64,000 nt of DNA from Lachnospiraceae bacterium (GTDB lineage Bacteria; Bacillota; Clostridia; Lachnospirales; Lachnospiraceae): assembly GCA_015056865.1 (NCBI GenBank), contig SVFM01000004.1, positions 62,001 to 126,000 of the forward strand, given 5' to 3'. Position numbers and translations under genes: made by a program. Below, in pieces: positions 1 to 10,041 of the stretch (its first letter is position 1; each line of letters begins with the position of its first letter). Below the pieces are notes generated by a model. It was given only the letters and a program-made list of their open reading frames with translations, was not told the origin of the DNA and searched no databases.

Positions 1-239
1 ACAGCGAGATCAGAAGTGGCGATATCCGTAAATACTGTAGTCTGGGACAGGCGGAGGAGCGGATGTTGGAGCAGGCTATGGAAAGGCAGTGCACCAGTGT
101 AAGGACTTACCACAGGACTCTTCGGACGGCCAGGACAGTGGCAGATCTGGAAGGGTGTAAAAAAATAGGAAAGGCTCATATTGCAGAAGCTTTGTGTTAT
201 CGCACAGCGGATGAAAAGTATTGGAAGGGAAAGGGATGA
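1..239 (+). CDS. YifB/ComM family Mg-chelatase-like ATPase, C-terminal end only
   Basis: The frame that stops at 237-239 reads through from the left edge and gives about 78 residues. They match the C-terminal helical domain of YifB/ComM proteins, including RTYHRTLRTARTVADLEG and the tail HIAEALCYRTADEKYW. ComM is an AAA+ branch-migration helicase used in natural transformation; the clostridial copies are less studied. The gene sits directly before dprA and its stop overlaps the dprA start (ATGA), the usual comM-dprA pairing in Firmicutes. The ATPase core lies outside the window. Confidence 0.9.
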   Translation, partial: SEIRSGDIRKYCSLGQAEERMLEQAMERQCTSVRTYHRTLRTARTVADLEGCKKIGKAHIAEALCYRTADEKYWKGKG

Positions 240-1357
240 GTTTGGAGAAACAGAAGATGTATGCCTACTTTTTGGATACGGTCTTGGGAATCGGTTCCAA
301 AACCGCTTTAAGGTTGCTTAAGGAATTTGGGACACCTGAAAACATATATCATATGTCTGCAGAGGAAGCTAAGCGGTTTCTGGGAGAGAAAAAGGCGGAG
401 AACTTTTGGGAACACAGAAGGCACTGGGATGTGCCAGGGAGTTTGGAACGACTGAAAGAGCAAAAGATAAACTTCATATGGTATGAAGACGGGGCATATC
501 CTCAGCGTCTTCGAAATATTCCGGATCCGCCGTTTGCATTGTATGTCAAAGGCAGGTTACCGGAAGACAACAGAAAGAGCGTGGCTGTGGTAGGAGCCAG
601 GAAGTGTTCAGTTTACGGGCAACATGTAGCACGGGAATTGGGAAAGGGATTGGCAGCGGCAGGTATACAGGTGGTCAGCGGCATGGCCATCGGTATAGAT
701 AGTATCAGTCAGCAGGAGGCTTTGATCCGGGGTGGAGATACCTATGCTGTATTGGGATGCGGAGTAGATATTTGTTATCCGGCCAGTCATAGGGATCTGT
801 ATGGCAGGATCTGCAGCCAAGGAGGTGTGCTGTCCACATATCCTCCGGGGACACAGCCTAAATCGGAGCTTTTTCCTCCCAGAAATCGGATCATAAGTGG
901 GTTGGCAGATGTGGTGGTGGTAGTGGAGGCAAAAGAAAAAAGCGGTACCCTGATCACCGTGGATATGGCGCTGGAACAGGGAAAAGAGATCTATTGTGTG
1001 CCGGGCAGGATCACGGACCGTCTCAGTGACGGATGCAATAAGTTGATCGCACAGGGGGCCGGCGTAATGCTTTCTGTAAGTGACTTGGTGGAAAAAATTA
1101 TGGAGCAAGGGGCGTATGACAGCCGCATAACAGAAGAAGCATATCAGGGGAATGAGACAGGGCATGAGGGATTCAGCCGCCGGGAAAAGTTGCTTTATCA
1201 ATTGCTGGACTATGATCCGGTCAGTGCACAACAATTGCATCTGCAAATGCTTGCAGGTGGAGAGAAGCTGGAATTGCAGGAATTATTGGAAGTGCTCTGG
1301 GAGCTGATCTTGAAAGGAAAGGCGGATACCATTGGGGGCTGGTATGTGAAAAAATGA
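236..1357 (+). CDS. dprA: DNA-processing protein DprA
   Basis: 373 residues. DprA binds incoming single-stranded DNA and loads RecA in transformation. The Rossmann-like core runs from about residue 115 to 290 and shows VAVVGARKCS, SGMAIGIDS, YAVLGCGVD, PPRNRIISGL and EKSGTLITVDMALEQG, the family signature. An N-terminal SAM/HhH-like part (GIGSKTALRLLKEFG) and a C-terminal winged-helix-like segment flank it. I chose the ATG at 236 because it overlaps the upstream stop (ATGA) and follows GGAAGGGAAAGGG; an in-frame TTG at 221 lacks support. The topA gene that often follows dprA is absent; the next gene is ispG on the other strand. Confidence 0.95.
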   Translation: MSLEKQKMYAYFLDTVLGIGSKTALRLLKEFGTPENIYHMSAEEAKRFLGEKKAENFWEHRRHWDVPGSLERLKEQKINFIWYEDGAYPQRLRNIPDPPFALYVKGRLPEDNRKSVAVVGARKCSVYGQHVARELGKGLAAAGIQVVSGMAIGIDSISQQEALIRGGDTYAVLGCGVDICYPASHRDLYGRICSQGGVLSTYPPGTQPKSELFPPRNRIISGLADVVVVVEAKEKSGTLITVDMALEQGKEIYCVPGRITDRLSDGCNKLIAQGAGVMLSVSDLVEKIMEQGAYDSRITEEAYQGNETGHEGFSRREKLLYQLLDYDPVSAQQLHLQMLAGGEKLELQELLEVLWELILKGKADTIGGWYVKK

Positions 1358-1368
1358 AAAGATGCCCC

Positions 1369-1386
1369 GAGAGCGTTTTTGCTCTC
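1369..1386. terminator. Short hairpin between convergent dprA and ispG
   Basis: GAGAGC at 1369-1374 pairs with GCTCTC at 1381-1386 around a six-base loop, in the 45-bp gap between two convergent genes. On the minus strand a T-rich stretch follows a few bases later. The stem is short, so this is a weak terminator call. Confidence 0.35.
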
Positions 1387-1402
1387 AGAGCACCCCGGAT
1401 TG

Positions 1403-2458
1403 TTATTGCACCCAATGGTCCAGTTCTTCTTTCAGCACGTTCAGAAGTTGATCTTCCGGCACTTTCTTGATGATTTCTCCTTTCTTGATCAGCAGGCCTT
1501 CTCCTATGCCGCCGGCAATACCGATATCGGCTTCCTTGGCCTCTCCAGGTCCGTTTACTGCGCAGCCCATGACAGCCACTTTAATATCCAGGGGATAGTC
1601 TGCTACCAGGGTTTCTACCTGGGTGGCCAGACCGATCAGATCAATCTTGGTTCTGCCGCAGGTGGGGCAGGAAACCACCTCTACGCCGCCTTTTCTCAGT
1701 CCCAGTGTTTTCAGGATCAGTTTGGCGGATTTGATTTCTTCTACCGGATCTCCGCTTAAAGATACCCGGATGGTGTCGCCGATCCCTTGGTGCAGGATCA
1801 GGCCCAGGCCTAGGGCAGACTTGATATTGCCGGACCAGACGGTGCCGGATTCTGTGATGCCCACATGTAGGGGGTAGGAGGTTTGTCTGGCAAGTTCTTC
1901 ATGGGCTTGCACACACATCAGTACATCTGAGGATTTGATGCTGATGACCAGATTGTCATATCCCAGATCTTCAATGATCTTTACTTTGTCAAGGGCACTT
2001 TCCACAATCCCCTTAGCGGTCACACCATGGTACTTTTCTACCAGATTTTTTTCCAAAGAGCCGCTGTTTACGCCTACGCGAATAGGTATATTTTTGGATT
2101 TGGCTGCATCGACCACGGCCTTTACCTTCTCTATGCTGCCGATATTGCCCGGATTGATGCGGATTTTATCTGCTCCGTTTTCAATGGCTGCAATTGCCAT
2201 TTTGTAATCAAAATGAATGTCAGCTACCAGAGGGATGTGGATCTGCTTTTTGATCTCAGCCAGAGCTTTGGCGGCCACCAGGGTTGGAACAGTGCAGCGG
2301 ATGATCTCGCAGCCGGCCTGCTCCAGACGCAGGATCTGGGATACAGTGGCGGCTACATCTTCCGTGGGCGTGTTGGTCATGGATTGTATCAGAATAGGAT
2401 TTCCGCCGCCGATTTTCTTCTCACCGATGGAAACGATCTTTGTGTTTGATCTGTGCAT
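1403..2458 (-). CDS. ispG: (E)-4-hydroxy-3-methylbut-2-enyl diphosphate synthase IspG
   Basis: 351 residues, normal for the short bacterial form. IspG is the [4Fe-4S] enzyme that reductively converts MEcPP to HMBPP in the MEP isoprenoid pathway. The N-terminal TIM barrel shows NPILIQSMTNT and ADIHFDYKMA; the C-terminal half has the cluster ligands in VVSCPTCGRTKID and AVMGCAVNGPGE. The start is the ATG at 2458 (MHRSNTKIV) preceded by GGCAGGACAATTTT; a longer frame to 2578 would add 40 unrelated residues. It is divergent from polC with about 140 bp between them. Confidence 0.97.
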   Translation of the reverse strand: MHRSNTKIVSIGEKKIGGGNPILIQSMTNTPTEDVAATVSQILRLEQAGCEIIRCTVPTLVAAKALAEIKKQIHIPLVADIHFDYKMAIAAIENGADKIRINPGNIGSIEKVKAVVDAAKSKNIPIRVGVNSGSLEKNLVEKYHGVTAKGIVESALDKVKIIEDLGYDNLVISIKSSDVLMCVQAHEELARQTSYPLHVGITESGTVWSGNIKSALGLGLILHQGIGDTIRVSLSGDPVEEIKSAKLILKTLGLRKGGVEVVSCPTCGRTKIDLIGLATQVETLVADYPLDIKVAVMGCAVNGPGEAKEADIGIAGGIGEGLLIKKGEIIKKVPEDQLLNVLKEELDHWVQ

Positions 2459-2599
2459 AAAATTGTCCTGCCTTTCTCGTGCATTACTTCTACTGTTTAC
2501 TATTCTATCACATCTTTTGCAGCTTCTCCACTGATTGATGAAAAAAATTCTGGCTATTGCCTCGGCGATTTGATACAATAGCAGAAAGGGTGAGATAAA

Positions 2600-5500
2600 A
2601 TGAGTAAAGCATATTTTGATGTGTTTCCTACGTTAAAACTGGATAAGAAATTACATGACCTGATGGAGCAGACTGTTGTGGAAAGAGTTTCGGCTACCAG
2701 CAGGAAGGATTTTTTGCGCATTTATTTAAGCAGCCCCAGGCTGATTCAAAAAAAGGATATTTGGCAGGTCGAGGAGGAAGTGAAAAAGCAGCTCTTCGGC
2801 AATGTCAATATCACCATAAAGATCTATGAGCGGTTCACCCTTTCCAGTCAATACACGCCTGAGAGGCTGATGGAGATCTATCTGGAGAGTATTTTGGCAG
2901 AACTGCGGGAGTATAGTCATATTCTTTTTAGTATGCTGAAAAATGCAGAGATCACCTATCCCGGTGAGGGGGAAATGGTCATTGCAGTAAAGGATAGTGT
3001 TCTGGCGAGGGATGCAGAGACTGAGTTTTTGCGGATCCTGGATAAGATTTTGTGTGAGCGTTGTGGTCTGCAGGTATCCATGTCTATGGAATATACTGCA
3101 CAGGAGGAGTGTTCCGATGAAGATCGGCAGATTTCCATAGAGGTGGCTGAGATCTATGCCCGGGTGAAGGGTAACAACGGTGAGGAAGGAAAAAGCAGTA
3201 TTGCGAATCCGGCTCCCAGCGGGCAGGAAAATTCTACAACCCAAGGAAACCCTGACAGAGCAGAAAAAAAGGCGGCCGGTCAGGCCGGCGGTTTCGGGTC
3301 GGAGAAGAAGACAGGAGGCTTTGCAGGAAAGCGGGAGTTTGGACGATCTTTGAAACGTTCGGACAACCCGGATGTGATCTACGGCAGAGATTTTGAAGAA
3401 GAAGCCATTCGGATGGAAGATATCATTGGAGAGATGGGTGAAGTGGTCATTCGGGGAAAGATCCTGGCTGTTGATAAGCGGGAACTGAAAAATGAAAAGA
3501 CCATTCTGATTTTTAATGTGACAGATTTTACGGACACTTTGACGGTAAAGCTTTTTGTTGCCAATGAGCAGCTGGAGGAGCTTACCGTGGATTTGAAGGC
3601 CGGGGCCTTTGTAAAGATCAAAGGGATTAGTATGATTGATAAATTTGATCATGAAGTAGGCATCGGATCCATAGCAGGAATCAAGAAGATTTCTGATTTT
3701 ACGGTGTCCCGTGCGGATACTGCCCTGCAAAAGCGGGTAGAGCTTCATTGCCATACCAAGATGAGCGACATGGACGGTGTGTCTGAGACCAAGGATATCG
3801 TAAAACGTGCTTACAAGTGGGGGCACAAAGCTATTGCCATTACAGATCATGGAGTGGTACAGGCTTTTACGGATGCAGGACATACCTGGGATGATCTGTG
3901 GAAGGCAGAGAAGGCAAAGCGCAAGGAAGCAGGAGATCCCAACCCGGATAAACAGGACTTTTTCAAGGTTATTTACGGGGTTGAGGCCTATATTGTGGAC
4001 GATCTGAAAAAGATTGTGACAGGCGATAAGGGGCAGAGCCTTGGAGAGGAGACCTATGTGGTGTTTGATATTGAGACCACAGGTTTTTCTCCGGTGAAAA
4101 ACCGGATCATTGAGATTGGAGCGGTGAAGGTATCGGGAGGAAAGATCGTGGATACATATTCCACCTTTGTGAATCCCAAGGTGCCCATTCCTTTTGAAAT
4201 AGAGAAATTGACCGGTATCAGTGATCATATGGTGCTGGATGCACCGGAAATCGAAGAGGTTTTACCGAGATTTTTGGACTTTTGTCGGGATTGCGTGTTG
4301 GTGGCTCACAACGCCGGCTTTGATATGAGTTTTATTATAGAAAATGCTAGACGTCTGGGATACCCCAGTGAATTTACATATGTGGATACCGTAGGAATCT
4401 CTCGGATGTTGTTGGAGGATCAGTCCAAGCATACGCTGGATGCAGTGGCAAAGACGCTGGGGATTTCTTTGGAGAATCATCATAGGGCGGTGGATGATGC
4501 CCAGTGTACTGCATGGATCTTTTTGAAATTTCAGGAGATGCTGGCAGATCAGGGGATTGAAACTTTAGCCCAGATCAATGAGCGGGGGGCGTCTAATCCG
4601 GAGACGGTCAAAAAGTTACCCACCTATCACTGTATCATTTTGGCCAAAAATGATTTGGGAAGGATCAATCTGTATCGGCTGGTCTCCGCTTCTCATTTGA
4701 CCTATTATCGCCGCAGGCCCAGGATTCCGAAAAGCGCCATTGAAAAGCTGCGGGATGGATTGATCGTGGGCAGTGCCTGTGAGGCGGGGGAATTGTACCA
4801 GGCTTTGTTGGATGAAAAGTCTGATGCGGAGATTGCACGTATTGTAAGCTTTTATGATTATCTGGAGATTCAACCCCTTGGCAACAATGCGTTTATGATC
4901 CAGTCGGAGAAGATACGCAGTATCAATTCCATGGAAGATATAAGGCAGATGAACCGGCGAATTGTGGACTTGGGAGCAGAGTTTGGAAAGCCGGTGGTAG
5001 CTACCTGCGATGTGCATTTTTTGGATCCGGAGGATGAGATCTACCGCAGGATCATTATGGCTGCCAAGAGCTTTGATGATGCGGATAATCAGGCTCCCTT
5101 GTATTTGCGGACAACCCAGGAGATGTTGGATGAGTTTGCTTATCTGGGAAGTGATAAGGCCATGGAGGTGGTGGTGACCAACACCAATAAGATCGCTGAC
5201 ATGGTGGAAACCATTGCGCCTGTGCGGCCGGATAAGTGTCCGCCGGTGATTCCGGACAGTGACAAGACGTTGACAGACATTTGCTACAACAGGGCTCATG
5301 AACTGTATGGACCGGATCTGCCTGAAATTGTGGAAAAGCGGTTGGAGAAGGAGCTGCATTCCATCATTACCAACGGTTTTGCGGTGATGTATATCATCGC
5401 ACAGAAGTTGGTTTGGAAGTCTGTGGAGGACGGCTATCTGGTGGGTTCCAGAGGCTCGGTGGGTTCCTCTTTTGTGGCCACCATGGCGGGGATTACGGAG

Positions 5501-7132
5501 GTAAATCCCTTAAGCCCTCACTATTATTGTAAAAAGTGTCACTATAATGACTTTGATTCCCCGGAGGTTAAGGCCTATGCAGGCCGGGCGGGAATCGATA
5601 TGCCGGACAAGCTGTGCCCTGTGTGCGGGGAAAAATTGGTAAAGGACGGCTTTGATATTCCTTTTGAGACCTTTTTGGGATTTAAAGGAGATAAGGAGCC
5701 GGATATTGACCTGAATTTCTCCGGGGAATATCAGTCCAAGGCCCACAAATATACGGAAGTAATCTTTGGGGCAGGGCAGACCTACCGGGCAGGAACCATC
5801 AGTACGGTAGCGGACAAGACTGCCTATGGGTATGTGAAGAAGTATTATGAAGAGCGGGAGATTCATAAAAGAAGCTGTGAAATCGAGAGGCTGAGTCTTG
5901 GGTGTACAGGCATCAGAAAGAGTACGGGCCAGCATCCCGGGGGGATTGTGGTGCTTCCGGTAGGGCAGGATATCAACTCCTTTACACCGGTGCAGCATCC
6001 TGCCAATGATATGACAACAGATACCATTACGACCCATTTCGATTACCATTCCATAGACCACAATCTGCTGAAATTGGATATTCTGGGACACGATGATCCT
6101 TCCATGATCCGTATGCTGCAGGATCTGACAGGCGTAGACCCGGTTACCATTCCGCTGGATGACCCCCAGGTAATGAGTCTGTTCCAGAGTACAAAGGCTC
6201 TGGGGATCACACCGGATCAGATTGGCGGTACCCAGCTGGGTTGCCTTGGTATTCCGGAGTTCGGCACGGAATTTGTAATACAGATGGTAATTGATACAAA
6301 ACCAAGTTCTTTCTCGGATCTGGTACGTATCTCCGGTCTGTCCCACGGTACGGATGTATGGTTGGGAAACGCCCAGACCCTGATTCAGGAAGGAAAGGCC
6401 ACCATTTCTACGGCTATCTGTACCCGAGATGATATTATGACCTATTTGATCAATATGGGCGTGGAGAGCAGTCTCTCTTTCACTATCATGGAGAGTGTGC
6501 GAAAAGGTAAGGGGCTGAAGGACGACTGGGTTGCTGCCATGAAGGAAAAGGATGTGCCTGACTGGTATATCTGGTCCTGCAAAAAGATCAAATACATGTT
6601 TCCAAAGGCCCATGCAGCGGCCTATGTTATGATGGCCTGGCGTATTGCTTATTGCAAGGTTTATCATCCTTTGGCATATTATGCGGCTTATTTCAGTATC
6701 CGGGCCAAAGCTTTTTCCTATGAGATCATGTGTCAGGGACAGCAGCACCTGGAGAATGTGATGGCCGATTACAAAAAGCGTTCCGATACCCTTTCCAACA
6801 AGGAAAAAGAATCTCTGGGTGATATGAAGATCGTGCAGGAGATGTACGCCAGAGGATTTTCCTTTGTACCCATTGATATTTTTCGGGCGGACTCCAGAAA
6901 CTTTCAGATCATAGACGGTAAGCTGATGCCATCCTTAAACAGCATCGATGGATTGGGAGAAAAGGCTGCAGATCAGATCGTGGAGGCGGCAAAAGATGGT
7001 CCTTTCTTATCCAAGGATGATTTCAGGGAAAGAACTAAGGTGTCTAAGACTGTGGTGGATATGATGAGTGAGTTGAATTTATTGGGGAATCTGCCGGAGT
7101 CCAATCAGATCAGTTTGTTTGATCTTGTTTAG
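2600..7132 (+). CDS. polC: DNA polymerase III alpha subunit, PolC type
   Basis: 1510 residues, the replicative polymerase of low-GC gram-positives. An N-terminal region of about 380 residues includes an OB-fold. It is followed by the first PHP half (VELHCHTKMSDMDGV), the inserted 3'-5' proofreading exonuclease (VVFDIETTGFSP near residue 488, with the HNAGFDMSF and HRAVDDAQCT motifs), and the second PHP half. A Cys4 zinc site (CKKCHYND ... CPVCG, near 977-1010) and the polymerase active site (PDIDLNFSGE near 1034) come next, with a C-terminal helix-hairpin-helix (GLGEKAADQIVEA). The ribosome site AAAGGGTGAG precedes the ATG. The low-complexity stretch near residues 200-250 is a linker. Confidence 0.98.
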   Translation: MSKAYFDVFPTLKLDKKLHDLMEQTVVERVSATSRKDFLRIYLSSPRLIQKKDIWQVEEEVKKQLFGNVNITIKIYERFTLSSQYTPERLMEIYLESILAELREYSHILFSMLKNAEITYPGEGEMVIAVKDSVLARDAETEFLRILDKILCERCGLQVSMSMEYTAQEECSDEDRQISIEVAEIYARVKGNNGEEGKSSIANPAPSGQENSTTQGNPDRAEKKAAGQAGGFGSEKKTGGFAGKREFGRSLKRSDNPDVIYGRDFEEEAIRMEDIIGEMGEVVIRGKILAVDKRELKNEKTILIFNVTDFTDTLTVKLFVANEQLEELTVDLKAGAFVKIKGISMIDKFDHEVGIGSIAGIKKISDFTVSRADTALQKRVELHCHTKMSDMDGVSETKDIVKRAYKWGHKAIAITDHGVVQAFTDAGHTWDDLWKAEKAKRKEAGDPNPDKQDFFKVIYGVEAYIVDDLKKIVTGDKGQSLGEETYVVFDIETTGFSPVKNRIIEIGAVKVSGGKIVDTYSTFVNPKVPIPFEIEKLTGISDHMVLDAPEIEEVLPRFLDFCRDCVLVAHNAGFDMSFIIENARRLGYPSEFTYVDTVGISRMLLEDQSKHTLDAVAKTLGISLENHHRAVDDAQCTAWIFLKFQEMLADQGIETLAQINERGASNPETVKKLPTYHCIILAKNDLGRINLYRLVSASHLTYYRRRPRIPKSAIEKLRDGLIVGSACEAGELYQALLDEKSDAEIARIVSFYDYLEIQPLGNNAFMIQSEKIRSINSMEDIRQMNRRIVDLGAEFGKPVVATCDVHFLDPEDEIYRRIIMAAKSFDDADNQAPLYLRTTQEMLDEFAYLGSDKAMEVVVTNTNKIADMVETIAPVRPDKCPPVIPDSDKTLTDICYNRAHELYGPDLPEIVEKRLEKELHSIITNGFAVMYIIAQKLVWKSVEDGYLVGSRGSVGSSFVATMAGITEVNPLSPHYYCKKCHYNDFDSPEVKAYAGRAGIDMPDKLCPVCGEKLVKDGFDIPFETFLGFKGDKEPDIDLNFSGEYQSKAHKYTEVIFGAGQTYRAGTISTVADKTAYGYVKKYYEEREIHKRSCEIERLSLGCTGIRKSTGQHPGGIVVLPVGQDINSFTPVQHPANDMTTDTITTHFDYHSIDHNLLKLDILGHDDPSMIRMLQDLTGVDPVTIPLDDPQVMSLFQSTKALGITPDQIGGTQLGCLGIPEFGTEFVIQMVIDTKPSSFSDLVRISGLSHGTDVWLGNAQTLIQEGKATISTAICTRDDIMTYLINMGVESSLSFTIMESVRKGKGLKDDWVAAMKEKDVPDWYIWSCKKIKYMFPKAHAAAYVMMAWRIAYCKVYHPLAYYAAYFSIRAKAFSYEIMCQGQQHLENVMADYKKRSDTLSNKEKESLGDMKIVQEMYARGFSFVPIDIFRADSRNFQIIDGKLMPSLNSIDGLGEKAADQIVEAAKDGPFLSKDDFRERTKVSKTVVDMMSELNLLGNLPESNQISLFDLV

Positions 7133-7153
7133 TGCAAAAAATATAGTTTGCTC

Positions 7154-7182
7154 TTTACAAGTAAGGATAGGTGTGTTATTAT
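7154..7182 (+). promoter_or_regulatory. Sigma-A promoter for rpsO
   Basis: TTTACA at 7154-7159, a 17-bp spacer, then TATTAT at 7177-7182. It lies just after the polC stop and about 90 bp before rpsO, so it would give rpsO a leader of roughly 85 nt. Confidence 0.75.
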
Positions 7183-7199
7183 ATCAAAGTATGATTTCA

Positions 7200-7245
7200 G
7201 CTGGTACTCAGGTGCGGGACACTCCGACCCTTCCTTAGTACGCGG
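7200..7245 (+). promoter_or_regulatory. Structured rpsO leader, probable S15 autoregulation site
   Basis: In the rpsO 5' leader GTACT (7204-7208) can pair with AGTAC (7237-7241) and, nested inside, GGG (7216-7218) with CCC (7228-7230). Ribosomal protein S15 represses its own mRNA through leader structures in several lineages, including gram-positives. That this hairpin is the S15 site is inference from position and pairing. Confidence 0.5.
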
Positions 7246-7272
7246 CGGTTTAATAAAAAGGAGGAAAACAAA

Positions 7273-7539
7273 ATGATTTCTAAAGAGAAGAAAGCAGCTA
7301 TTATCGAGAAGTACGCAACATGCCCCGGTGACACCGGTTCACCCGAGGTTCAGGTTGCAGTTCTGACCGCAAGAATCCAGGAACTTACAGATCACCTGAA
7401 GGATCATCCGAAGGATCATCATTCCAGACGCGGTATGTACAAAATGGTAGGTCAGCGTCGTGGTCTTCTGCAGTATCTGAAGGAAAAGGATATCCAGAGA
7501 TATCGTTCTTTGATCGAGAGACTGGGTCTGAGAAAGTAA
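7273..7539 (+). CDS. rpsO: 30S ribosomal protein S15
   Basis: 88 residues, the standard length. S15 binds the central domain of 16S rRNA and makes intersubunit bridge contacts. The family signature is clear: [17 protein letters not shown], then [13 protein letters not shown] and [13 protein letters not shown], ending [19 protein letters not shown] lies ten bases before the ATG. It has its own promoter and a terminator-like hairpin before pnp, the classical rpsO-pnp arrangement. Confidence 0.99.
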   Translation: MISKEKKAAIIEKYATCPGDTGSPEVQVAVLTARIQELTDHLKDHPKDHHSRRGMYKMVGQRRGLLQYLKEKDIQRYRSLIERLGLRK

Positions 7540-7552
7540 TCATTGGGGAAAG

Positions 7553-7596
7553 AGGCGGAGCGTGTCGGACGATTGATTCGGCCTCTCCGCCTTTAC
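7553..7596 (+). terminator. Terminator or attenuator between rpsO and pnp
   Basis: AGGCGGAG (7553-7560) pairs with CTCCGCCT (7585-7592), followed by TTACTT. The 24-base loop can fold further. The T-tract is short, so partial read-through into pnp is likely. Confidence 0.6.
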
Positions 7597-7751
7597 TTCA
7601 AAAGTAACCGCAAATGCCGGGGAAATCATGACCGAGACCGCTGAAAAGAATATTTGCAACGGTAAGCAAATGTGTTTTTCAGTAGTTTCGGGAAAGAACC
7701 CGGTTGCACCCCATGACGGAAAAGCCGGCATGGTATGAAAAGGAGATAAGT

Positions 7752-9842
7752 ATGTACAAGACATTTCAAATGGATCTTGCAGGCCGTACTCTTAATGTAG
7801 AGATCGGCAAAGTGGGCAAGCAGGCTAATGGATGTGCTTTTATCCAGTATGGTGAGACCACAGTGCTCAGCACTGCAACTGCAACAGACAAGCCCAGAGA
7901 CGGTATTGATTTCTTTCCCTTAAGCGTAGAGTATGAAGAGAAACTGTATGCTGTAGGTAAGATTCCCGGCGGTTTTAACAAGAGAGAAGGAAAGGCAAGC
8001 GAGAATGCGATCCTGACCAGCCGTGTGATCGACCGTCCTATGCGTCCTCTTTTCCCTAAGGACTATCGTAATGATGTAACACTGAACAATATGGTTATGA
8101 GCGTGGACCCTGAGTGCCGTCCTGAGTTGGTGGCTATGCTGGGTGCTGCTATCGCAACCTGTATTTCCGACATTCCTTTTGACGGCCCCTGCGCTATGAC
8201 CCAGGTAGGCCTGGTGGATGGCGAATTCATTATCAACCCTTCCCAGGAGCAGTGGAAGAACGGCGATCTGAATCTGACCGTTGCATCTACCAAGGAGAAG
8301 GTGATCATGATCGAGGCCGGCGCCAACGAGGTGCCTGAGGCAAAGATGATCGAGGCAATCTACATGGCTCATGAGCTCAATCAGAAGATTATCGCCTTCA
8401 TCGATCAGATCGTTGCCGAGGTAGGTAAGCCTAAACATGAATACACCAGCTGCGCGATTCCTGCTGAGATGTTTGAGGCAATGAAGGCTCTGGTTACTCC
8501 TGAGGAGATGGAAGTAGCTGTATTTACTGATGACAAGCAGACCAGAGAAGAGAATATCAAAAATATCACTGCAAAGCTGGAGGAGGCTTTTGCTGAGAAC
8601 GAAGAGTGGCTGGCTATCCTGGGCGAGGCAGTTTACCAGTATGAGAAGAAGACCGTACGTAAGATGATCCTGAAGGACCATAAGAGACCGGACGGTCGTG
8701 AGATCACTCAGATCCGCCCTCTGGCAGCAGAGGTTGATCTGATCCCCAGAGTACACGGCAGTGCTATGTTTACCCGTGGACAGACTCAGATCTGCAATGT
8801 ATGTACCCTGGCTCCCCTTTCCGAGCAGCAGAAGCTGGACGGACTGGATGAGAATGAGGTGGCTAAGAGATATATGCACCACTACAACTTCCCTTCCTAT
8901 TCCGTAGGTGAGACCAAACCTTCCCGCGGACCGGGACGTCGTGAGATTGGTCACGGTGCATTGGCTGAGAGAGCACTGATCCCTGTGCTTCCCTCTGAGG
9001 AAGAGTTCCCTTACGCCATCCGTACGGTATCTGAGACTTTCGAATCTAACGGATCCACTTCCATGGCTTCCACCTGCGCATCCTGCATGTCCCTGATGGC
9101 AGCAGGTGTGCCCATCAAGAAGATGGTTGCAGGTATTTCCTGTGGTTTGGTAACAGGCGACACAGATGATGATTTCGTACTTCTGACCGATATTCAGGGT
9201 CTGGAAGACTTCTTCGGCGATATGGACTTTAAGGTAACCGGTACCACTGAGGGTATCACTGCGATCCAGATGGATATCAAGATCCACGGTCTGACCAGAC
9301 CTATTGTTGAGGGGGCTATCGCAAGATGCCGCGAGGCAAGACTGTTCATCATGGACAACTGCATGAAGCCTGCTATTGCAGCTCCCAGAGCTGAGGTCAG
9401 CAAGTATGCTCCCAAGATCGTATCCATCCAGATCGATCCCGAGAAGATCGGTGATGTGGTTGGCCAGCGCGGTAAGACCATCAATGAGATCATTGCCCGC
9501 ACTGGCGTGAAGATCGATATCACAGACGACGGTAAGGTTGCAGTATGCGGTACCGACATGGCTATGATCCAGAAGGCTGTTGACATGGTTAAGATCATTG
9601 TAACCGAGTTCGAGGAAGGACAGATCTTCAAGGGCAAAGTAGTCAGCATCAAGGAGTTCGGCGCATTTATCGAATTTGCACCCGGCAAGGAAGGCATGGT
9701 ACACATCTCCAAGATCTGCAAGCAGAGAATCGAGCATGTGGAAGATGTGCTCACACTGGGTGATATGGTTACCGTGGTATGTCTGGGTAAGGACAAGATG
9801 GGCAGGATCAGCTTCTCTATGAAGGATGTTGCTCAGCAGTAA
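7752..9842 (+). CDS. pnp: Polyribonucleotide nucleotidyltransferase (PNPase)
   Basis: 696 residues. PNPase is a phosphorolytic 3'-5' exoribonuclease of RNA turnover. Two RNase PH domains (first near 10-220, second near 310-540, with FTRGQTQ and KPSRGPGRREIGHGALAERA) flank a helical linker. A KH domain (IGDVVGQRGKTINEI, near 565) and an S1 domain (GKVVSIKEFGAFIEF, near 625) follow. The start is the ATG at 7752 after AAAAGGAGATAAGT; an in-frame upstream ATG at 7704 has no ribosome site. The leader of about 210 nt after rpsO contains a long-range complement (ATGCCGG near 7615 with CCGGCAT near 7725). PNPase leaders are autoregulated in enterobacteria; that is not shown here. Confidence 0.98.
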   Translation: MYKTFQMDLAGRTLNVEIGKVGKQANGCAFIQYGETTVLSTATATDKPRDGIDFFPLSVEYEEKLYAVGKIPGGFNKREGKASENAILTSRVIDRPMRPLFPKDYRNDVTLNNMVMSVDPECRPELVAMLGAAIATCISDIPFDGPCAMTQVGLVDGEFIINPSQEQWKNGDLNLTVASTKEKVIMIEAGANEVPEAKMIEAIYMAHELNQKIIAFIDQIVAEVGKPKHEYTSCAIPAEMFEAMKALVTPEEMEVAVFTDDKQTREENIKNITAKLEEAFAENEEWLAILGEAVYQYEKKTVRKMILKDHKRPDGREITQIRPLAAEVDLIPRVHGSAMFTRGQTQICNVCTLAPLSEQQKLDGLDENEVAKRYMHHYNFPSYSVGETKPSRGPGRREIGHGALAERALIPVLPSEEEFPYAIRTVSETFESNGSTSMASTCASCMSLMAAGVPIKKMVAGISCGLVTGDTDDDFVLLTDIQGLEDFFGDMDFKVTGTTEGITAIQMDIKIHGLTRPIVEGAIARCREARLFIMDNCMKPAIAAPRAEVSKYAPKIVSIQIDPEKIGDVVGQRGKTINEIIARTGVKIDITDDGKVAVCGTDMAMIQKAVDMVKIIVTEFEEGQIFKGKVVSIKEFGAFIEFAPGKEGMVHISKICKQRIEHVEDVLTLGDMVTVVCLGKDKMGRISFSMKDVAQQ

Positions 9843-9861
9843 TAAAGTAATATGATGTGTA

Positions 9862-9899
9862 AGTGGTTGTTGTCTTGTGGCAGCAGCCACTTTTTGTAT
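9862..9899 (+). terminator. Rho-independent terminator of pnp
   Basis: AGTGGTTGTTG (9862-9872) pairs with CAGCAGCCACT (9881-9891), partly by G-U pairs, followed by TTTTTGTATTTTT. Confidence 0.9.
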
Positions 9900-10041
9900 T
9901 TTTATACGATTATTTCATAAACTTGGATGCGGAACAGCCACATCCTTGTCAAACGAAAGTCGGAATTATTGTCGAGAAAACGCACAATTTGTCGATGAAT
10001 AAAAAAAGTTAAAAAATTTAAAAGAAAATTGCAAAAATGTG

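Noticed and set aside
2726..4228. 500-codon minus-strand frame opposite polC
   Set aside because: Fully inside polC, with Cys/His/Leu-rich low-likelihood composition and no start signal.
7920..9890. 656-codon open frame on the minus strand opposite pnp
   Set aside because: It is the shadow of a strongly biased highly expressed gene; no ribosome site and no recognisable domain.
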